Shown here: one piece after another, positions 8,485 to 20,021 of the stretch
Layout of the letters: each line of letters begins with the position of its first letter
How positions within the stretch are numbered: the stretch's first letter is position 1
Assembly (NCBI RefSeq): GCF_900087055.1
Contig: NZ_LT575468.1
Coordinates: 2,793,773-2,857,772, forward strand
Length of the DNA stretch: 64,000 nt
DNA from: Plesiomonas shigelloides
GTDB lineage: Bacteria; Pseudomonadota; Gammaproteobacteria; Enterobacterales; CAMTGL01
Direction: 5' to 3'
Notes under the pieces: generated by a model
What the model saw: the letters and a program-made list of their open reading frames with translations, nothing else
What the model was told of the DNA's origin: nothing
Database searches by the model: none
Translations under genes and position numbers: made by a program

Positions 8485-10599
8485 TTATTCAGCCGCAGGT
8501 TGTTGCTCTGCGCCTTCAGAAGCCATCGCTTCTTTGATGCTCAGACGGATACGACCTTGACGGTCTACTTCCAGTACTTTCACGCGCACTTCCTGACCCA
8601 GTTGCAGGTAGTCAGAAACTTTCTCTACACGCTTATCGGTAATCTGAGAGATGTGTACCAGACCTTCTTTAGTACCCACCACAGAGACAAACGCACCGAA
8701 GTCAACAATACGGGTAACTTTACCAGTATAAATGCGATTGACTTCAACATCAGCAGTAATTTGCTCAATGCGCTCAATTGCTTTCTTCGCGGCATCGCCA
8801 TCAGCAGAGGCAATCTTGATAGTACCGTCATCTTCGATTTCGATGGTGGTACCGGTTTCTTCGGTCAGCGCACGGATCACCGCACCACCTTTACCGATCA
8901 CGTCCTTGATCTTCTCAGGATTGATCTTGATGGTGTGGATACGTGGCGCGAACTCGGAGATATCGTTACGTGGAGTATGGATCGCTTCTTCCATCACGTT
9001 CAGGATGTGCATACGCGCACCCTTCGCTTGGTTCAACGCGATCTGCATGATCTCACGGGTGATACCTTCGATCTTGATATCCATCTGCAGCGCAGTCACA
9101 CCAGTACGGGTACCGGCTACTTTAAAGTCCATGTCACCCAGGTGGTCTTCGTCACCCAGAATGTCAGACAGAACTACAAAACGCTCGCCTTCTTTCACCA
9201 GACCCATAGCGATACCCGCTACAGAGGCTTTCACTGGTACGCCCGCATCCATCAGTGCCAGAGAAGCACCACACACGGAAGCCATGGAAGAAGAACCGTT
9301 GGATTCAGTGATTTCAGATACCACACGTACAGTGTACGGGAATTCCGCTGCGCTTGGCATTACCGCTGCCACACCACGCTTCGCCAGACGGCCGTGGCCA
9401 ATTTCGCGACGCTTCGGTGAACCCATCATACCGGTTTCACCCACAGAGTATGGTGGGAAGTTGTAGTGCAGCAAGAAGCGATCGGTACGCTCACCGGTCA
9501 GCTCATCGATAGTCTGAGCATCACGCTCAGTACCCAGAGTCGCAGTTACCAGCGCCTGAGTTTCACCACGGGTGAACAGTGCAGAGCCGTGAGTACGTGG
9601 CAGCACGCCAGTACGGACGTCCAGCGCACGCACCATGTCTGGTTCACGACCATCGATACGTGGCGCACCGCTCAGGATGTTGTCACGTACCACACGGTAC
9701 TCCAGCTCGCCCAGCAGATCGCTGATTTCGCCTTCGTCCAGTGATTCGTCTTCCGCCAGCAGCGCAGCAGTCACGTCAGCTTTAATCGCTGCCACTTGCT
9801 CGTAACGTACTTGCTTTTCTTTGATGTGGTACGCTTCGGTGATACGGGCCGCTGCCAGTTCCGCGATGCGAGACTGCAGAGTTTCGTTCACTGGCTCTGC
9901 GCTCCATTCCCACTTAGGAATGTTGGCTTCAGCAGCAAACGCTTTAATGTTCTCAATCACCACTTGTTGCTGATCGTGGCCAAATACCACCGCACCCAGC
10001 ATCTGATCTTCGGTCAGGATGTCCGCTTCGGACTCAACCATCAGAACGGCGTTTTCAGTACCGGCAACCACCAGATCCAGACGGCTTTCAGCCAACTCTG
10101 CAGTCGTTGGGTTCAGTACATACTGATCATTGATGTAACCGACACGGGCAGCACCAATTGGGCCATTGAATGGAATACCAGACAGGGTCAGCGCAGCAGA
10201 AGCACCGATCATCGCCACGATATCCGGGCTAACTTGTGGGTTCACAGACACCACAGTCGCCACAACTTGTACCTCGTTCAGGAAACCTTCCGGGAACAGA
10301 GGACGGATTGGACGGTCAATCAGACGTGCAGTCAGGGTTTCGCCTTCAGACGGACGGCCTTCACGCTTGAAGAAACCACCTGGAATACGACCCGCAGCGT
10401 AAGTACGCTCTTGGTAGTTTACAGTCAGTGGGAAGAAGTCTTGACCTGGTTTGGTCTCTTTTTTACCCACAACGGTAACGAAAACGCAGGTATCATCCAT
10501 GCTAGCCATCACGGCTGCAGTGGCCTGGCGCCCCATAACACCGGTTTCCAGTGTCACGGTATGCTGACCATACTTAAATTTACGTACGATAGGATTCAC
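8485..10599 (-). CDS. pnp: Polynucleotide phosphorylase (PNPase)
   Basis: A 704-residue PNPase with two RNase PH domains, then KH and S1 domains ([28 protein letters not shown]1: [15 protein letters not shown]). It degrades RNA 3'-5' phosphorolytically as part of the degradosome. The start is GTG (10597-10599) behind GGAAGGA. It is downstream of rpsO as in E. coli. A long stem-loop in the leader (10711-10759) matches the arrangement of the RNase III/PNPase autoregulatory hairpin. Confidence 0.98.
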   Translation of the reverse strand: MNPIVRKFKYGQHTVTLETGVMGRQATAAVMASMDDTCVFVTVVGKKETKPGQDFFPLTVNYQERTYAAGRIPGGFFKREGRPSEGETLTARLIDRPIRPLFPEGFLNEVQVVATVVSVNPQVSPDIVAMIGASAALTLSGIPFNGPIGAARVGYINDQYVLNPTTAELAESRLDLVVAGTENAVLMVESEADILTEDQMLGAVVFGHDQQQVVIENIKAFAAEANIPKWEWSAEPVNETLQSRIAELAAARITEAYHIKEKQVRYEQVAAIKADVTAALLAEDESLDEGEISDLLGELEYRVVRDNILSGAPRIDGREPDMVRALDVRTGVLPRTHGSALFTRGETQALVTATLGTERDAQTIDELTGERTDRFLLHYNFPPYSVGETGMMGSPKRREIGHGRLAKRGVAAVMPSAAEFPYTVRVVSEITESNGSSSMASVCGASLALMDAGVPVKASVAGIAMGLVKEGERFVVLSDILGDEDHLGDMDFKVAGTRTGVTALQMDIKIEGITREIMQIALNQAKGARMHILNVMEEAIHTPRNDISEFAPRIHTIKINPEKIKDVIGKGGAVIRALTEETGTTIEIEDDGTIKIASADGDAAKKAIERIEQITADVEVNRIYTGKVTRIVDFGAFVSVVGTKEGLVHISQITDKRVEKVSDYLQLGQEVRVKVLEVDRQGRIRLSIKEAMASEGAEQQPAAE

Positions 10600-10710
10600 G
10601 TGTTTATCCTTCCAATAAATATCGACTGTCTAATGCGCTTCTGAGTATATCGAATAACCACTCATTACGCTTAGCCCTATCACCGTAATTGTTGAAAATA
10701 CCCGCATTCT

Positions 10711-10759
10711 CGCGACTAACGGCAAACCACTGTCGACCAGTAACTTCCCGTTAGCCGCG
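10711..10759 (-). promoter_or_regulatory. pnp leader stem-loop (RNase III / PNPase autoregulation site)
   Basis: On the minus strand CGCGGCTAACGG pairs with CCGTTAGTCGCG (one G-U), and the interior continues as GAAGTTACTG against CAGTGGTTTG with G-U pairs. This gives a nearly continuous duplex of about 20 bp roughly 110 nt before the pnp start. In E. coli a similar leader duplex is cut by RNase III and then used by PNPase to repress its own mRNA. The hairpin is seen; the function is inferred from position. Confidence 0.8.
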
Positions 10760-11006
10760 CGAACTCATGCGCTGTATTGTCGTGCTCCGTTCAAGGAGCC
10801 ATCACGGTGTGTGTATCAGACTCTCACTTCACTGACTATTCTGTCATATTTTTATGGTTACATGACATGTGTAATTTCACGTTGCCGATCATCACGACAG
10901 TGAATACTCACGCGCATGCATACATTATTCAATGTGGCCATCGCGGTGAGATAGCGGCATACACGAACTATGCCCAGAGTAGTTGGCGAGAGTAAGGCTG
11001 ATAGAA
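10760..11006. other. Upstream part of the pnp-rpsO intergenic region
   Basis: About 250 bp between the pnp leader hairpin and the rpsO terminator. It presumably holds the pnp promoter on the minus strand. E. coli has the sRNA SraG in this interval; I could not recognise a homologue. The weak plus-strand open frame here looks non-coding. Confidence 0.4.
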
Positions 11007-11030
11007 GAAAGGGGCCATGCGGCCCCTTTC
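11007..11030 (-). terminator. Intrinsic terminator of rpsO
   Basis: GAAAGGGGCC, ATGC, GGCCCCTTTC: a perfect 10-bp stem 17 bp past the rpsO stop, followed on the minus strand by TTCTATC. Read-through into pnp is expected by analogy with E. coli. Confidence 0.8.
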
Positions 11031-11047
11031 CTGAATCTCGCCAATAA

Positions 11048-11317
11048 TTAGCGACGCAGACCCAGACGTGCAATCAGAGCAGTGTAACGCTCAGCATTTT
11101 TACGCTTCAGGTAGTCCAGCAGCTTACGACGCTGGGAAACCATGCGCAGCAGACCGCGACGACCGTGGTGGTCTTTTTTGTGCTCAGCAAAGTGACCTTG
11201 CAGGTGGTTGATCTGAGCAGTCAGCAGGGCTACCTGAACTTCGGTAGAACCAGTATCTTTCTCATCACGGCCAAATTCAGCAACGATTTTTGCAACAGCT
11301 TCAGTGCTTAGAGACAT
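11048..11317 (-). CDS. rpsO: Ribosomal protein S15
   Basis: An 89-residue protein, the exact bacterial S15 length, with family segments such as [17 protein letters not shown] and the C-terminal [12 protein letters not shown]. It binds 16S rRNA early in 30S assembly and in E. coli represses its own mRNA. The gene lies between truB and pnp, its usual place, with ATG at 11315-11317. Confidence 0.98.
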   Translation of the reverse strand: MSLSTEAVAKIVAEFGRDEKDTGSTEVQVALLTAQINHLQGHFAEHKKDHHGRRGLLRMVSQRRKLLDYLKRKNAERYTALIARLGLRR

Positions 11318-11477
11318 TGTGCGCTCCTAAAAGCATTAAGTTCATAAAACGCGGCGCCGATCTCTAATTCAGCACCGCAATAAGACTCGGCATTCTAACG
11401 GTAGCCGACCGGCAAAGCAAGATAACACCGCCAGTGGACGGCGAATATTTCTCCGCCCACGGCCAGCTGCGCAATGC

Positions 11478-12413
11478 TTACAGCACCATCATCCGACGCG
11501 GAGCCACGCGGCCCTGATCATCGATTTCGCCGAGGCCAAAAAAGACCTGCTCATCACCTTCGGTCATGCGAACCAGACCAGACGCTGGCGCGCCACTGAC
11601 TTGTACCGCCTGCCCCAGCTTGGCATAACCGGCAACCACTGACGGCATGTTCACTTGTGGCAGATGTTGCACCGCGGTGTCGGCCGGTAACAGCAGTGGG
11701 TCTAACTCGATGCTCGGTGAAATGTCTTCCGCGCGCGCTTTTTCCAGTAAGGCTTCCACCTGCTCCAATGTCACCATACGCTCCATCGGATAGGTGGCAA
11801 CAGCCAGACGGCGCAGGTAAATCACATGCGCACCACAGCCTAAACGCTCGCCCAGATCATCGACGATAGTGCGAATGTAGGTGCCTTTTGAGCAGTGAAC
11901 TTCCAGCTCAACTTCATCACCTTCAAAGCGGATCAGCGTCAGCTCGTACACGGTAATCGGACGCGACTCGCGCGGCACTTCAATGCCTTGACGAGCATAT
12001 TCGTACAGCGGCTTGCCTTCGTATTTCAGCGCCGAATACATGGACGGGATCTGCTGCAGATCGCCACGAAAATGGGTCAAGGCTTCATCCAGTTGCTCTG
12101 CGGTGACCTGCACCGGACGCTCTTGGATCACTTCACCATCCGAGTCGGAGGTGTCGGTACGCTGACCGAGTTTCGCAATCACGCGATAGCGCTTGTCAGA
12201 ATCCAGCAGATACTGGGAAAACTTGGTCGCCTCACCTAGGCAAATCGGCAGCATGCCGGTCGCCAACGGATCCAGCGCTCCGGTATGACCGGCCTTGTTG
12301 GCGTTGTACAGACGTTTTACTTTCTGCAGCGCATCGTTCGAGGTGATGCCTTGAGGTTTATCCAGCAACAAAATGCCGTGTACATCACGACCGCGGCGGC
12401 GTGGACGAGACAT
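11478..12413 (-). CDS. truB: tRNA pseudouridine-55 synthase TruB
   Basis: A 311-residue pseudouridine synthase with the catalytic segment [19 protein letters not shown] (catalytic Asp in LDPLATG) and a C-terminal PUA-like region. It makes pseudouridine 55 in the T-loop of tRNAs. Its ATG shares one base with the rbfA stop (TGATG), so the two are translationally coupled in the rimP-nusA-infB-rbfA-truB operon. Confidence 0.97.
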   Translation of the reverse strand: MSRPRRRGRDVHGILLLDKPQGITSNDALQKVKRLYNANKAGHTGALDPLATGMLPICLGEATKFSQYLLDSDKRYRVIAKLGQRTDTSDSDGEVIQERPVQVTAEQLDEALTHFRGDLQQIPSMYSALKYEGKPLYEYARQGIEVPRESRPITVYELTLIRFEGDEVELEVHCSKGTYIRTIVDDLGERLGCGAHVIYLRRLAVATYPMERMVTLEQVEALLEKARAEDISPSIELDPLLLPADTAVQHLPQVNMPSVVAGYAKLGQAVQVSGAPASGLVRMTEGDEQVFFGLGEIDDQGRVAPRRMMVL

Positions 12414-12823
12414 CAGGCCTTCTCCTCGCTGTTGTCGCTATCGTCGGCGGCATTTTGCTGGCGCGCCTGATCGTCACGGATCACGCTGCTCACTAGGTTA
12501 GACATACGCATACCTTCGGTCAGCGAGCGGTCATATTCAAAGCGCAACTCCGGCACAATGCGCAGACGCATCGCTTTACCCACCAGAGTACGGATATAAC
12601 CGGTCGATTCACGCAGTGATTTCAGACCGCTATCGATAGCATCTTGATCATCAAACAGGAAGGTAACAAAGATCTTGGCATACGCCAGATCGCGGGACAC
12701 TTCCACACCGGATACGGTCACCATACCGATCTGCGGGTTCTTCACCTCACGTTGCAGAATCACGGCGATCTCTTTTTGCAGCTCTTGCGCCACGCGCTTA
12801 CTGCGGCTGAACTCTTTTGCCAT
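12413..12823 (-). CDS. rbfA: 30S ribosome-binding factor RbfA
   Basis: A 136-residue KH-fold protein beginning [21 protein letters not shown] choose ATG 12823 because it follows GGAGGATAGTACC; the longer open frame includes an intergenic hairpin. RbfA binds the 16S helix 1 region during late 30S maturation and cold adaptation. The C-terminus is acidic (ADDSDNSEE), as is common in enterics. Confidence 0.97.
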   Translation of the reverse strand: MAKEFSRSKRVAQELQKEIAVILQREVKNPQIGMVTVSGVEVSRDLAYAKIFVTFLFDDQDAIDSGLKSLRESTGYIRTLVGKAMRLRIVPELRFEYDRSLTEGMRMSNLVSSVIRDDQARQQNAADDSDNSEEKA

Positions 12824-12843
12824 GGTACTATCCTCCAAGACAG

Positions 12844-12867
12844 ATTGGGGGGCACAAGCCCCCCAAT
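12844..12867 (-). repeat. Very stable GC hairpin between infB and rbfA
   Basis: ATTGGGGGGC, four bases, GCCCCCCAAT: a perfect 10-bp stem with six consecutive G-C pairs. There is no T run; on the minus strand the rbfA Shine-Dalgarno (GGAGG) follows 8 nt later. It is a candidate RNA-processing or stability element inside the operon rather than a terminator. Confidence 0.65.
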
Positions 12868-12907
12868 GGTGTATCAATACGACCGGTGAAGGTCTGTTGC
12901 CGCCAAC

Positions 12908-15622
12908 TTAATCAATGGTACGTTGAACTTCAACGATTTCGTACACTTCGATCATGTCGCCGACGCGAACATCGTTGTAGTTCTTAACGCCGATACCACA
13001 TTCCATGCCGTTACGCACTTCGCTAACGTCATCTTTGAAGCGGCGCAGAGATTCCAGCTCGCCTTCATAGATAACCACGTTGTCACGCAGAACGCGGATT
13101 GGGTTATGACGCTTCACGGTACCCTCGGTCACCATACAACCGGCAATCGCACCAATCTTCGGTGACTTGAACACGTCACGAACTTCGGCCAGACCGATGA
13201 TCTCCTGCTTGAACTCTGGAGCCAGCATGCCGCTCATGGCCTGCTTCACTTCATCAATCAGCTGGTAGATTACTGAGTAATAGCGCAGATCCAGGTTTTC
13301 AGCGTCAATTACGCGGCGCGCAGTCGCATCGGCACGTACGTTGAAGCCCACCAGAATCGCGTTGGATGCTGCAGCCAGAGTTGCGTCGGTTTCGGTGATA
13401 CCACCCACACCGGAGCCCACGATCTTCACTTTCACTTCGTCGGTAGACAGCTTGATCAGGGAGTCGCAGATAGCTTCTACGGAACCTTGAACGTCTGCTT
13501 TCAGAACGATGTTCAGCTCAGATACGTCGCCTTCAGCCATGTTAGCGAACATGTTTTCCAGTTTCGCTTTCTGCTGACGTGCCAGTTTGACATCACGGAA
13601 CTTGCCTTGACGATACAGCGCCACTTCACGGGCTTTCTTCTCGTCACGCACCACGGTCACTTCGTCACCCGCTGCCGGCACACCGGACAGACCCAGAATT
13701 TCTACTGGGATGGATGGACCCGCATCGGTGGTCTCACGACCCAGCTCATCACGCATTGCACGTACGCGGCCATATTCAAAGCCACACAGTACGATGTCAC
13801 CCTTATGCAGGGTACCGTCTTGAACCAGAACGGTAGCAACTGGGCCACGGCCCTTATCCAGATAGGATTCGATCACGACACCGCTCGCCATACCATCACG
13901 TACAGCTTTCAGCTCCAGCACTTCAGATTGCAGCAGGATAGCATCCAGCAGCTCATCGATGCCCTGACCGGTCTTCGCCGATACGTGAACGAACTGGCAA
14001 TCACCACCCCAATCTTCGGACATTACGCCGTATTGAGACAGCTCTTGTTTCACGCGATCTGGGTTCGCTGCATCTTTATCGATCTTGTTCACCGCGACCA
14101 CAAGAGGTACGCCGGCAGCACGGGCGTGCTGAATAGCTTCGATAGTTTGTGGCATCACGCCATCGTCAGCTGCAACCACCAGAACAACGATATCGGTCGC
14201 CTTCGCACCACGTGCACGCATTGAAGTAAATGCGGCGTGGCCTGGGGTATCCAGGAAGGTGATCATGCCGTTATCGGTTTCTACGTGGTAAGCACCGATA
14301 TGCTGGGTAATACCACCGGCTTCACCGGCTGCCACTTTGGCAGAACGGATGTAGTCCAGCAAAGAGGTTTTACCGTGGTCAACGTGACCCATGATGGTCA
14401 CAACCGGCGCACGTGGTTCACGTACTGCATCGGTGTCACGGTCATTCATGACGGCCTCTTCCAGCTCGTTTTCACGACGCAGGATAACTTTGTGGCCCAT
14501 CTCTTCGGCAACCAGTTGTGCGGTTTCCTGATCAATCACTTGGTTGATGGTGGCCATAGCGCCCATACGCATCATCACTTTGATGACTTCGGAGCCTTTT
14601 ACCGCCATCTTCGCGGCTAGATCACCCACAGTGATGGTTTCACCAATCACAACATCACGGTTCACAGGCTGTGCTGGCTTGTTAAAGCCATGCTGCTGCA
14701 GAGAGCTCTTACGCTTCAGCTTGCCGCCTTTACCGCGACGCGCTTCTTCGCGCTCAGCCTTAGACTCAGAGACTTTGCCTTTCTTGGTTGCTTTTGCTTT
14801 TCCGCCACGGCTGCGGCCGCGGGATTCTTCACGACGATCATCTTCGTCTTCCGCTTCACGTGCATAACGTGAGGTAGTGACATGATAATCGGCGCTGGTT
14901 TCTTCGGTGGTAGTCGTCTCGACGGGTGCCGTCGTGAGTTCGTTCTGTTCTGCCATCTTACGAGCCTCTTCTGCCATACGCTTTGCGTTTTCTTCGGCTT
15001 TGCGTCGTGCAGCCTCTTCCGCTTTACGTTTCAGTTCTGCGGCCTCGGCTTCGCGCTTCGCCTTCTCTTCGGCAGCACGCTTAGCTTTATCTTCCGCTTC
15101 ACGTTGGGACGCAATCGTCGCCTCACGTTTCGCTGTATCCTCTGCGTCTCGTTTAGCTTTTTCTTCCGCTTCGCGTTTAGCTTTTTCTTCTGCCGCACGT
15201 TTCGCTGCCTCTTCAGCTTCACGGCGAGCTAACTCTTCTGCCTCACGTTTAGCCAATTCCTCTTGTGCTAAACGGGCAGCCTCTTCTGCCGCCTGAGCGT
15301 CAGCATTCTGCTGCTCCTGCGGGTCACGTTTTACATAAGTACGTTTCTTACGTACCTCAACCTGAACGGATTTACTCTTACCGCCGGTCGTTGGCACACT
15401 TAACGTGCTTCGGGTTTTGCGTTGCAAAGTCAGTTTGCTCGGCGCTGCGGCACCATCGCCGCCATGTTCACGGTTCAGATGCGCCAGCAGGGCTTCTTTT
15501 TCCTGCTGGCTGACGCTGTCGGCAGCGCTCTTAGTGATGCCCGCACTCGCAAACTGTTGCAGCAAACGATCAACCGGGGTCTGAATTTCTTCGGCCAGAG
15601 ATTTTACGGTTACTTCAGTCAT
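12908..15622 (-). CDS. infB: Translation initiation factor IF-2
   Basis: A 904-residue IF-2. After a short N-terminal IF2-N domain there is a long highly charged coiled-coil-like stretch built of Ala/Glu/Lys/Arg repeats (about residues 95-220) and a second IF2-N domain. The GTPase domain follows with [11 protein letters not shown] (G1), DTPGHAAF (G3) and NKID (G4), then the C-terminal fMet-tRNA binding domains. Length is close to E. coli IF2 alpha (890). It recruits initiator tRNA, whose gene lies upstream in the same cluster. Internal starts for shorter isoforms are likely but were not mapped. Confidence 0.98.
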   Translation of the reverse strand: MTEVTVKSLAEEIQTPVDRLLQQFASAGITKSAADSVSQQEKEALLAHLNREHGGDGAAAPSKLTLQRKTRSTLSVPTTGGKSKSVQVEVRKKRTYVKRDPQEQQNADAQAAEEAARLAQEELAKREAEELARREAEEAAKRAAEEKAKREAEEKAKRDAEDTAKREATIASQREAEDKAKRAAEEKAKREAEAAELKRKAEEAARRKAEENAKRMAEEARKMAEQNELTTAPVETTTTEETSADYHVTTSRYAREAEDEDDRREESRGRSRGGKAKATKKGKVSESKAEREEARRGKGGKLKRKSSLQQHGFNKPAQPVNRDVVIGETITVGDLAAKMAVKGSEVIKVMMRMGAMATINQVIDQETAQLVAEEMGHKVILRRENELEEAVMNDRDTDAVREPRAPVVTIMGHVDHGKTSLLDYIRSAKVAAGEAGGITQHIGAYHVETDNGMITFLDTPGHAAFTSMRARGAKATDIVVLVVAADDGVMPQTIEAIQHARAAGVPLVVAVNKIDKDAANPDRVKQELSQYGVMSEDWGGDCQFVHVSAKTGQGIDELLDAILLQSEVLELKAVRDGMASGVVIESYLDKGRGPVATVLVQDGTLHKGDIVLCGFEYGRVRAMRDELGRETTDAGPSIPVEILGLSGVPAAGDEVTVVRDEKKAREVALYRQGKFRDVKLARQQKAKLENMFANMAEGDVSELNIVLKADVQGSVEAICDSLIKLSTDEVKVKIVGSGVGGITETDATLAAASNAILVGFNVRADATARRVIDAENLDLRYYSVIYQLIDEVKQAMSGMLAPEFKQEIIGLAEVRDVFKSPKIGAIAGCMVTEGTVKRHNPIRVLRDNVVIYEGELESLRRFKDDVSEVRNGMECGIGVKNYNDVRVGDMIEVYEIVEVQRTID

Positions 15623-15647
15623 GCTGCTCCTTCCTGTTGCGGTTTAA

Positions 15648-17141
15648 TTAGGCTTCGTTGCCAAACCAACAAATATTACGTGCGGCCATGATCAGCTCGC
15701 CCGCTTTATCTTCATCCAGACCGTCGATATTAGCCAGGTCATCAATACCTTGCTCGGCTAACTCTTCCAGCGTAGTCACACCACGAGCGGCCAGTTTGAA
15801 CGCCATCTGACGCTCTAAGCCTGGCAGTGCCAGCAGGTCTTCTGCCGGCTCAGCGCCGTCCAGAGACTCTTCTTTGGCCAGCGCCAGCGTGGTCAGTGCC
15901 GCTTTGGCACGGTTACGCAGAGCTTCAACGATCTCTTCATCCAGACCATCGATGTCCAGCAGTTCATTCACTGGAACGTAAGCCAGTTCTTCCAATGTGG
16001 AGAAGCCTTCTTCCACCAGAACTTGGGCAAACTCTTCATCAACATCCAAATGCTTGGTAAACAGTTCGATAGCCGCCGACGCTTCAGCTTGGTGCTTAGC
16101 CGCCAGATCGGTCTCGGTCATCACATTCAGGTTCCAGCCAGTCAGCTGGGAAGCCAGACGCACGTTCTGGCCATTACGACCAATTGCTTGAGCCAGGTTA
16201 GAGGCTTCAACGGCGATATCCATGCTGTGAGAATCTTCATCCATCACGATAGATGCTACATCAGCTGGCGCCATGGCGTTAATCACGAACTGCGCTGGAT
16301 TATCATCCCACAGCACGATATCAACACGCTCACCGCCCAGCTCACCGGATACGGCCTGAACACGCGCACCACGCATACCCACGCAAGCACCCACTGGGTC
16401 AATACGCTTGTCATTGCTCTTCACCGCAATCTTGGCTCGTGAGCCTGGGTCGCGGGCCGCGGCTTTGATTTCAATCAGCTCTTCGCCAATTTCAGGCACT
16501 TCAATGCGGAACAGCTCAACCAGCATCTCCGGCTTGGAGCGGGTCACGAACAGCTGCGCACCGCGCGCTTCTGGACGTACTGCATACAGTACACCACGGA
16601 TACGGTCGCCAGGACGGAAGTTTTCACGTGGCAGCATGTCTTCACGCGCCAGCATGGCTTCAGCATTGTTACCCAGATCCAGGATAATGCTGTCACGGTT
16701 TACCTTCTTGGCCACACCGGTGATGATCTCACCTTCTTGCTCGCGGAATTGATCCACAACCATCGCACGCTCAGCTTCGCGCACTTTCTGCACGATAACC
16801 TGCTTCGCGGTTTGGGTGGTGATACGGTCGAAAGTCACAGATTCAATCTGGTCTTCAACGAAGTCACCCACTTGCAGAGCTGGGTTTTCTTCCAGCAGAC
16901 GAGCGGCTTCCAGTTCCATTTCACGCGTTGGTTGAGTCACTTCTTCAACCACGGTCCAACGGCGGAAGGTGTCAAAGTCACCCGTGCGGCGATCGATGCA
17001 GACGCGTACGTCTACTTCGTATTCGTATTTTTTCTTGGTGGCAGTCGCCAGTGCAATTTCCAGCGCTTCGAAGATTTTCTCGCGTGGCAGCGCTTTTTCG
17101 TTGGAAACGGCTTCAACGACAGCCAGAATCTCTTTGTTCAT
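15648..17141 (-). CDS. nusA: Transcription termination/antitermination factor NusA
   Basis: A 497-residue NusA: N-terminal RNA-polymerase-binding domain, S1 domain, two KH domains (including [17 protein letters not shown]) and two acidic C-terminal AR repeats rich in LEELA and GLDEE segments. It controls pausing, termination and antitermination and in E. coli regulates its own operon. The start at 17141 lies 21 bp after rimP, and infB follows after 25 bp. Confidence 0.98.
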   Translation of the reverse strand: MNKEILAVVEAVSNEKALPREKIFEALEIALATATKKKYEYEVDVRVCIDRRTGDFDTFRRWTVVEEVTQPTREMELEAARLLEENPALQVGDFVEDQIESVTFDRITTQTAKQVIVQKVREAERAMVVDQFREQEGEIITGVAKKVNRDSIILDLGNNAEAMLAREDMLPRENFRPGDRIRGVLYAVRPEARGAQLFVTRSKPEMLVELFRIEVPEIGEELIEIKAAARDPGSRAKIAVKSNDKRIDPVGACVGMRGARVQAVSGELGGERVDIVLWDDNPAQFVINAMAPADVASIVMDEDSHSMDIAVEASNLAQAIGRNGQNVRLASQLTGWNLNVMTETDLAAKHQAEASAAIELFTKHLDVDEEFAQVLVEEGFSTLEELAYVPVNELLDIDGLDEEIVEALRNRAKAALTTLALAKEESLDGAEPAEDLLALPGLERQMAFKLAARGVTTLEELAEQGIDDLANIDGLDEDKAGELIMAARNICWFGNEA

Positions 17142-17162
17142 CTCAGGTGCCTCATCCAGACC

Positions 17163-17618
17163 TTAAAACTTTGGTACCAGGTTCGCTTTCTGGATGTTGC
17201 TCAGTGCGAACACTTCATTCTTACCATCAACAGTAATGGTGATCATCTCGCCGTCAACGCCGGCAATGATCCCTTTCCAATTGCGACGATTTTGAATCGC
17301 CATGCGCAGCACAAAGCTGACTTCTTCACCGATAAAACGGGTGTAATGTGCGGCGCTAAAGAGAGGACGATCCAGACCCGGCGAAGAAACTTCGAGGTTA
17401 TAGGCAACGGAAATCGGATCTTCCACATCCAGTACTGCACTGGCTTGGTGGCTCACCTCGGCGCAGTTCTCAACATTAATCCCATTTTCATGGTCAATGT
17501 AGATGCGGAGTGTTGAATGGTGGCCGGCACGGATAAACTCGACGCCTACCAACTCATAGCCCAGCGCCTGCACTGGAGCTTCAAGCATCTGTGTTAATTG
17601 CTGTTCTAACGTTGCCAA
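17163..17618 (-). CDS. rimP: Ribosome maturation factor RimP
   Basis: A 151-residue RimP (YhbC) needed for 30S maturation. Characteristic segments are [25 protein letters not shown] and LDVEDPI. I choose TTG at 17616-17618 ([12 protein letters not shown]) because it aligns with the E. coli start STLEQKLTEM and follows a G-rich SD (CTTGGGGG). Another TTG four codons upstream is possible. It is the first protein gene after tRNA-fMet, behind two terminator-like hairpins. Confidence 0.95.
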   Translation of the reverse strand: MATLEQQLTQMLEAPVQALGYELVGVEFIRAGHHSTLRIYIDHENGINVENCAEVSHQASAVLDVEDPISVAYNLEVSSPGLDRPLFSAAHYTRFIGEEVSFVLRMAIQNRRNWKGIIAGVDGEMITITVDGKNEVFALSNIQKANLVPKF

Positions 17619-17634
17619 GACAACCCCCAAGAAA

Positions 17635-17655
17635 TAAAAAAAGGGCCTAAAGCCC
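17635..17655 (-). terminator. Second terminator/attenuator before rimP
   Basis: On the minus strand GGGC-tttag-GCCC is followed by a run of seven T, ending about 20 nt before the rimP start. It is a short intrinsic terminator that likely attenuates read-through from tRNA-fMet into rimP-nusA-infB. Confidence 0.65.
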
Positions 17656-17689
17656 AGTTACATCGTCTAAGACGCCGTTTGCAGATAAC

Positions 17690-17716
17690 AAAAAACCCCG
17701 AGATAATCGGGGTTTT
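17690..17716 (-). terminator. First terminator after tRNA-fMet
   Basis: AAAAACCCCGA and TCGGGGTTTTT form a perfect stem around GATAA, downstream of the initiator tRNA gene on the minus strand. It ends most metY transcripts, with some read-through expected. Confidence 0.9.
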
Positions 17717-17841
17717 TAGCAACTGGACCCTGATTGTCGCAATTGCGACGCGAGAAGAATAAACGGTCTGTTCTTCTCTTTCCCTGAAAGCAAGTATAGA
17801 TGAAATCTGTACAGTTGTTATCATCGATACATTCAGGAAAT

Positions 17842-17918
<77 letters not shown>

Positions 17919-17981
17919 TCCGAAACGTGCAATATTCTATCTGGCGACCATCTTATAATCAAGATTTATCAGGTCTGTAAT

Positions 17982-18070
17982 TGGTGCCGAGGGCGGGACT
18001 TGAACCCGCACGCCACTAAATGGGCACTACCACCTCAAGGTAGCGTGTCTACCAATTCCACCACCACGGC
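17982..18070 (-). tRNA. leuU: tRNA-Leu (GAG)
   Basis: An 89-nt class II tRNA running GCCGTGGTGGTGG... to ...CTCGGCACCA on the minus strand. It has a long variable arm, anticodon stem-loop CTACCTTGAGGTGG with anticodon GAG, and an encoded CCA. It lies directly downstream of secG, as leuU does in E. coli. Confidence 0.97.
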
Positions 18071-18084
18071 AAATTCGTTACAGC

Positions 18085-18429
18085 TTATTTGGTTGGGATA
18101 TCGTTGTTGCTATCCGCAGCCTTCACCGGTTGTTCTGCTGCTTTTTGTTGTGCAGCGGCCGGTTGACTCAAATCTTCCCACTCACTGCCTACTTTGGTTT
18201 GGGTATGAGTAATGTTACCCAGCACCAAGCTAATAATGAAAAACAGTGTGGCTAAGATTGCTGTTGTACGAGTCATGAAGTTACCGGAGCCACTGGAACC
18301 GAATACAGTGTTCGAAGCACCTGCTCCGAATGAAGCTCCCATGTCCGCGCCTTTGCCCTGCTGGATTAATACCAAGCCGATTAGCCCCAGCGCGATTAAC
18401 AAATATACTACGAGTAAGATTTCGTACAT
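18085..18429 (-). CDS. secG: SecG protein translocase subunit
   Basis: A 114-residue inner-membrane protein with two hydrophobic segments (about residues 3-22 and 54-72) separated by the conserved cytoplasmic loop [17 protein letters not shown]. The tail is Ala/Gln/Pro-rich and hydrophilic. SecG assists SecYE-SecA export. It lies between glmM and the leucine tRNA. Confidence 0.96.
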   Translation of the reverse strand: MYEILLVVYLLIALGLIGLVLIQQGKGADMGASFGAGASNTVFGSSGSGNFMTRTTAILATLFFIISLVLGNITHTQTKVGSEWEDLSQPAAAQQKAAEQPVKAADSNNDIPTK

Positions 18430-18671
18430 GGTCTAATCCATTTGTTAACGCTTTGCATTTGCTGGTCAGACTATCCGCCAGCGCGACATGCCGCTCCGTG
18501 AACCACGAAGCGGAGAGAATACTAGCGAAAGCGCCCCTGACAAGCAAGGTAATTTTCTGTTTTCACAGTCAATCGGTGAAATTTCAGGCAGCCGCCACAA
18601 CCTGCTGTGACGGCCACCTTGGCTTACCGTGGCACAGTTAGTTGTGCCATTTTGATGGTCAGCGCGGAGAT

Positions 18672-20009
18672 TTAACCGGCAGCCTGCACTTCTGCCGCAA
18701 TCGCTTTGGCGTACTGGCGCACTTGCTCCAGATCTTCGCCTTCCACCATCACGCGGATCAGTGGCTCAGTGCCCGATTTGCGCAGCAATACGCGGCCACG
18801 GCCCTGCATTTTCTCTTCCACGGCAATCACGGCGGCTTTCACTGCCTCGGCATCCAGTGGATTGCCATTACCAGAGAAGCGAACGTTTTCCAGTACTTGC
18901 GGGAACAGTGTCATGCCGCTGGTCAAATCTTTCAGGCTCATGCGATTACCCACCATGGCTGCCAGCACTTGTAGGCCTGCCACAATGCCATCACCGGTGG
19001 TCGTCATATCCAGCGCAATCACGTGGCCGGAGTTTTCCGCCCCCAGACGCCAGCCTTTTTCCAGCATCATCTCCAGCACATAGCGGTCACCCACTTTGGC
19101 TCGTGAGAATGGAATACCCAGTTGCTTGAGCGCAATTTCCAGCCCCATGTTACTCATCAGTGTGCCCACGGCGCCGCCTTTAAGGTTACCGCTGCGCAGC
19201 GCTTCACGCGCCATGATGTACAGGATCTGATCGCCATCAACCACGTTACCCAGATGATCAACCATCATCAGACGGTCACCATCACCATCAAGGGCCATAC
19301 CTACATCGGCTTTTTCAGCCAACACGCGCGCTTGCAGCGCTTTGGTATCGGTGGCGCCGCATTTTTCGTTGATGTTCATGCCATCAGGCTCGCAACCGAT
19401 GGTGATCACTTCAGCGCCCAGCTCACGCAGTACGTTCGGTGCAATGTGATAGGTGGCGCCGTTAGCACAGTCGACCACAATCTTTAAGCCACTTAGGCTA
19501 AGCGCGTTCGGGAAGCAGCTTTTGCAAAACTCGATATAACGACCCGCCGCGTCGGTGATCCGACTGGCGCGCCCCAGCTCAGCGGAAGAAACGCAGGTCA
19601 GTGGTTTTTCCATCTCAGCTTCAATAGCTTCTTCCACTTCATCCGGCAGCTTAGTCCCGTCGATAGAGAAGAACTTGATCCCGTTATCATCGTACGGGTT
19701 GTGAGAAGCGGAGATCACAATGCCCGCTTCCGCACGGAAAGTACGCGTCAGATAGGCTACCGCCGGTGTTGGCATCGGACCGGTGAACGCCGCAGACAGA
19801 CCGGCTGCCGCCAGCCCCGCTTCCAGCGCAGATTCCAGCATGTAACCGGAGATGCGGGTGTCTTTACCAATCAGCACCTTACGTGACCCGTGGCGAGCCA
19901 GCACTTTCCCTGCCGCCCAACCCAGCTTCAACACAAAGTCCGGAGTAATAGGAGCCTGACCTACCGTACCGCGAATACCGTCGGTGCCGAAATACTTACG
20001 CTTACTCAT
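18672..20009 (-). CDS. glmM: Phosphoglucosamine mutase GlmM
   Basis: A 445-residue phosphohexomutase making glucosamine-1-phosphate for UDP-GlcNAc and hence for peptidoglycan and LPS. The phosphoserine loop [12 protein letters not shown], the metal-binding loop DGDGDR and the phosphate-binding [12 protein letters not shown] are all intact. The length equals E. coli GlmM. It starts 12 bp after folP, forming folP-glmM-secG. Confidence 0.98.
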   Translation of the reverse strand: MSKRKYFGTDGIRGTVGQAPITPDFVLKLGWAAGKVLARHGSRKVLIGKDTRISGYMLESALEAGLAAAGLSAAFTGPMPTPAVAYLTRTFRAEAGIVISASHNPYDDNGIKFFSIDGTKLPDEVEEAIEAEMEKPLTCVSSAELGRASRITDAAGRYIEFCKSCFPNALSLSGLKIVVDCANGATYHIAPNVLRELGAEVITIGCEPDGMNINEKCGATDTKALQARVLAEKADVGMALDGDGDRLMMVDHLGNVVDGDQILYIMAREALRSGNLKGGAVGTLMSNMGLEIALKQLGIPFSRAKVGDRYVLEMMLEKGWRLGAENSGHVIALDMTTTGDGIVAGLQVLAAMVGNRMSLKDLTSGMTLFPQVLENVRFSGNGNPLDAEAVKAAVIAVEEKMQGRGRVLLRKSGTEPLIRVMVEGEDLEQVRQYAKAIAAEVQAAG

Positions 20010-20021
20010 TGAATATTTTCC

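Noticed and set aside
8278-9420. 380-residue plus-strand open frame opposite pnp
   Set aside because: Antisense shadow of a highly conserved gene with no recognisable domain.
18630-18649. TGGCACA/TGTGCCA hairpin between secG and glmM as a glmM terminator
   Set aside because: On the minus strand no T run follows the stem; the T's lie on the upstream side. glmM and secG are more likely co-transcribed.
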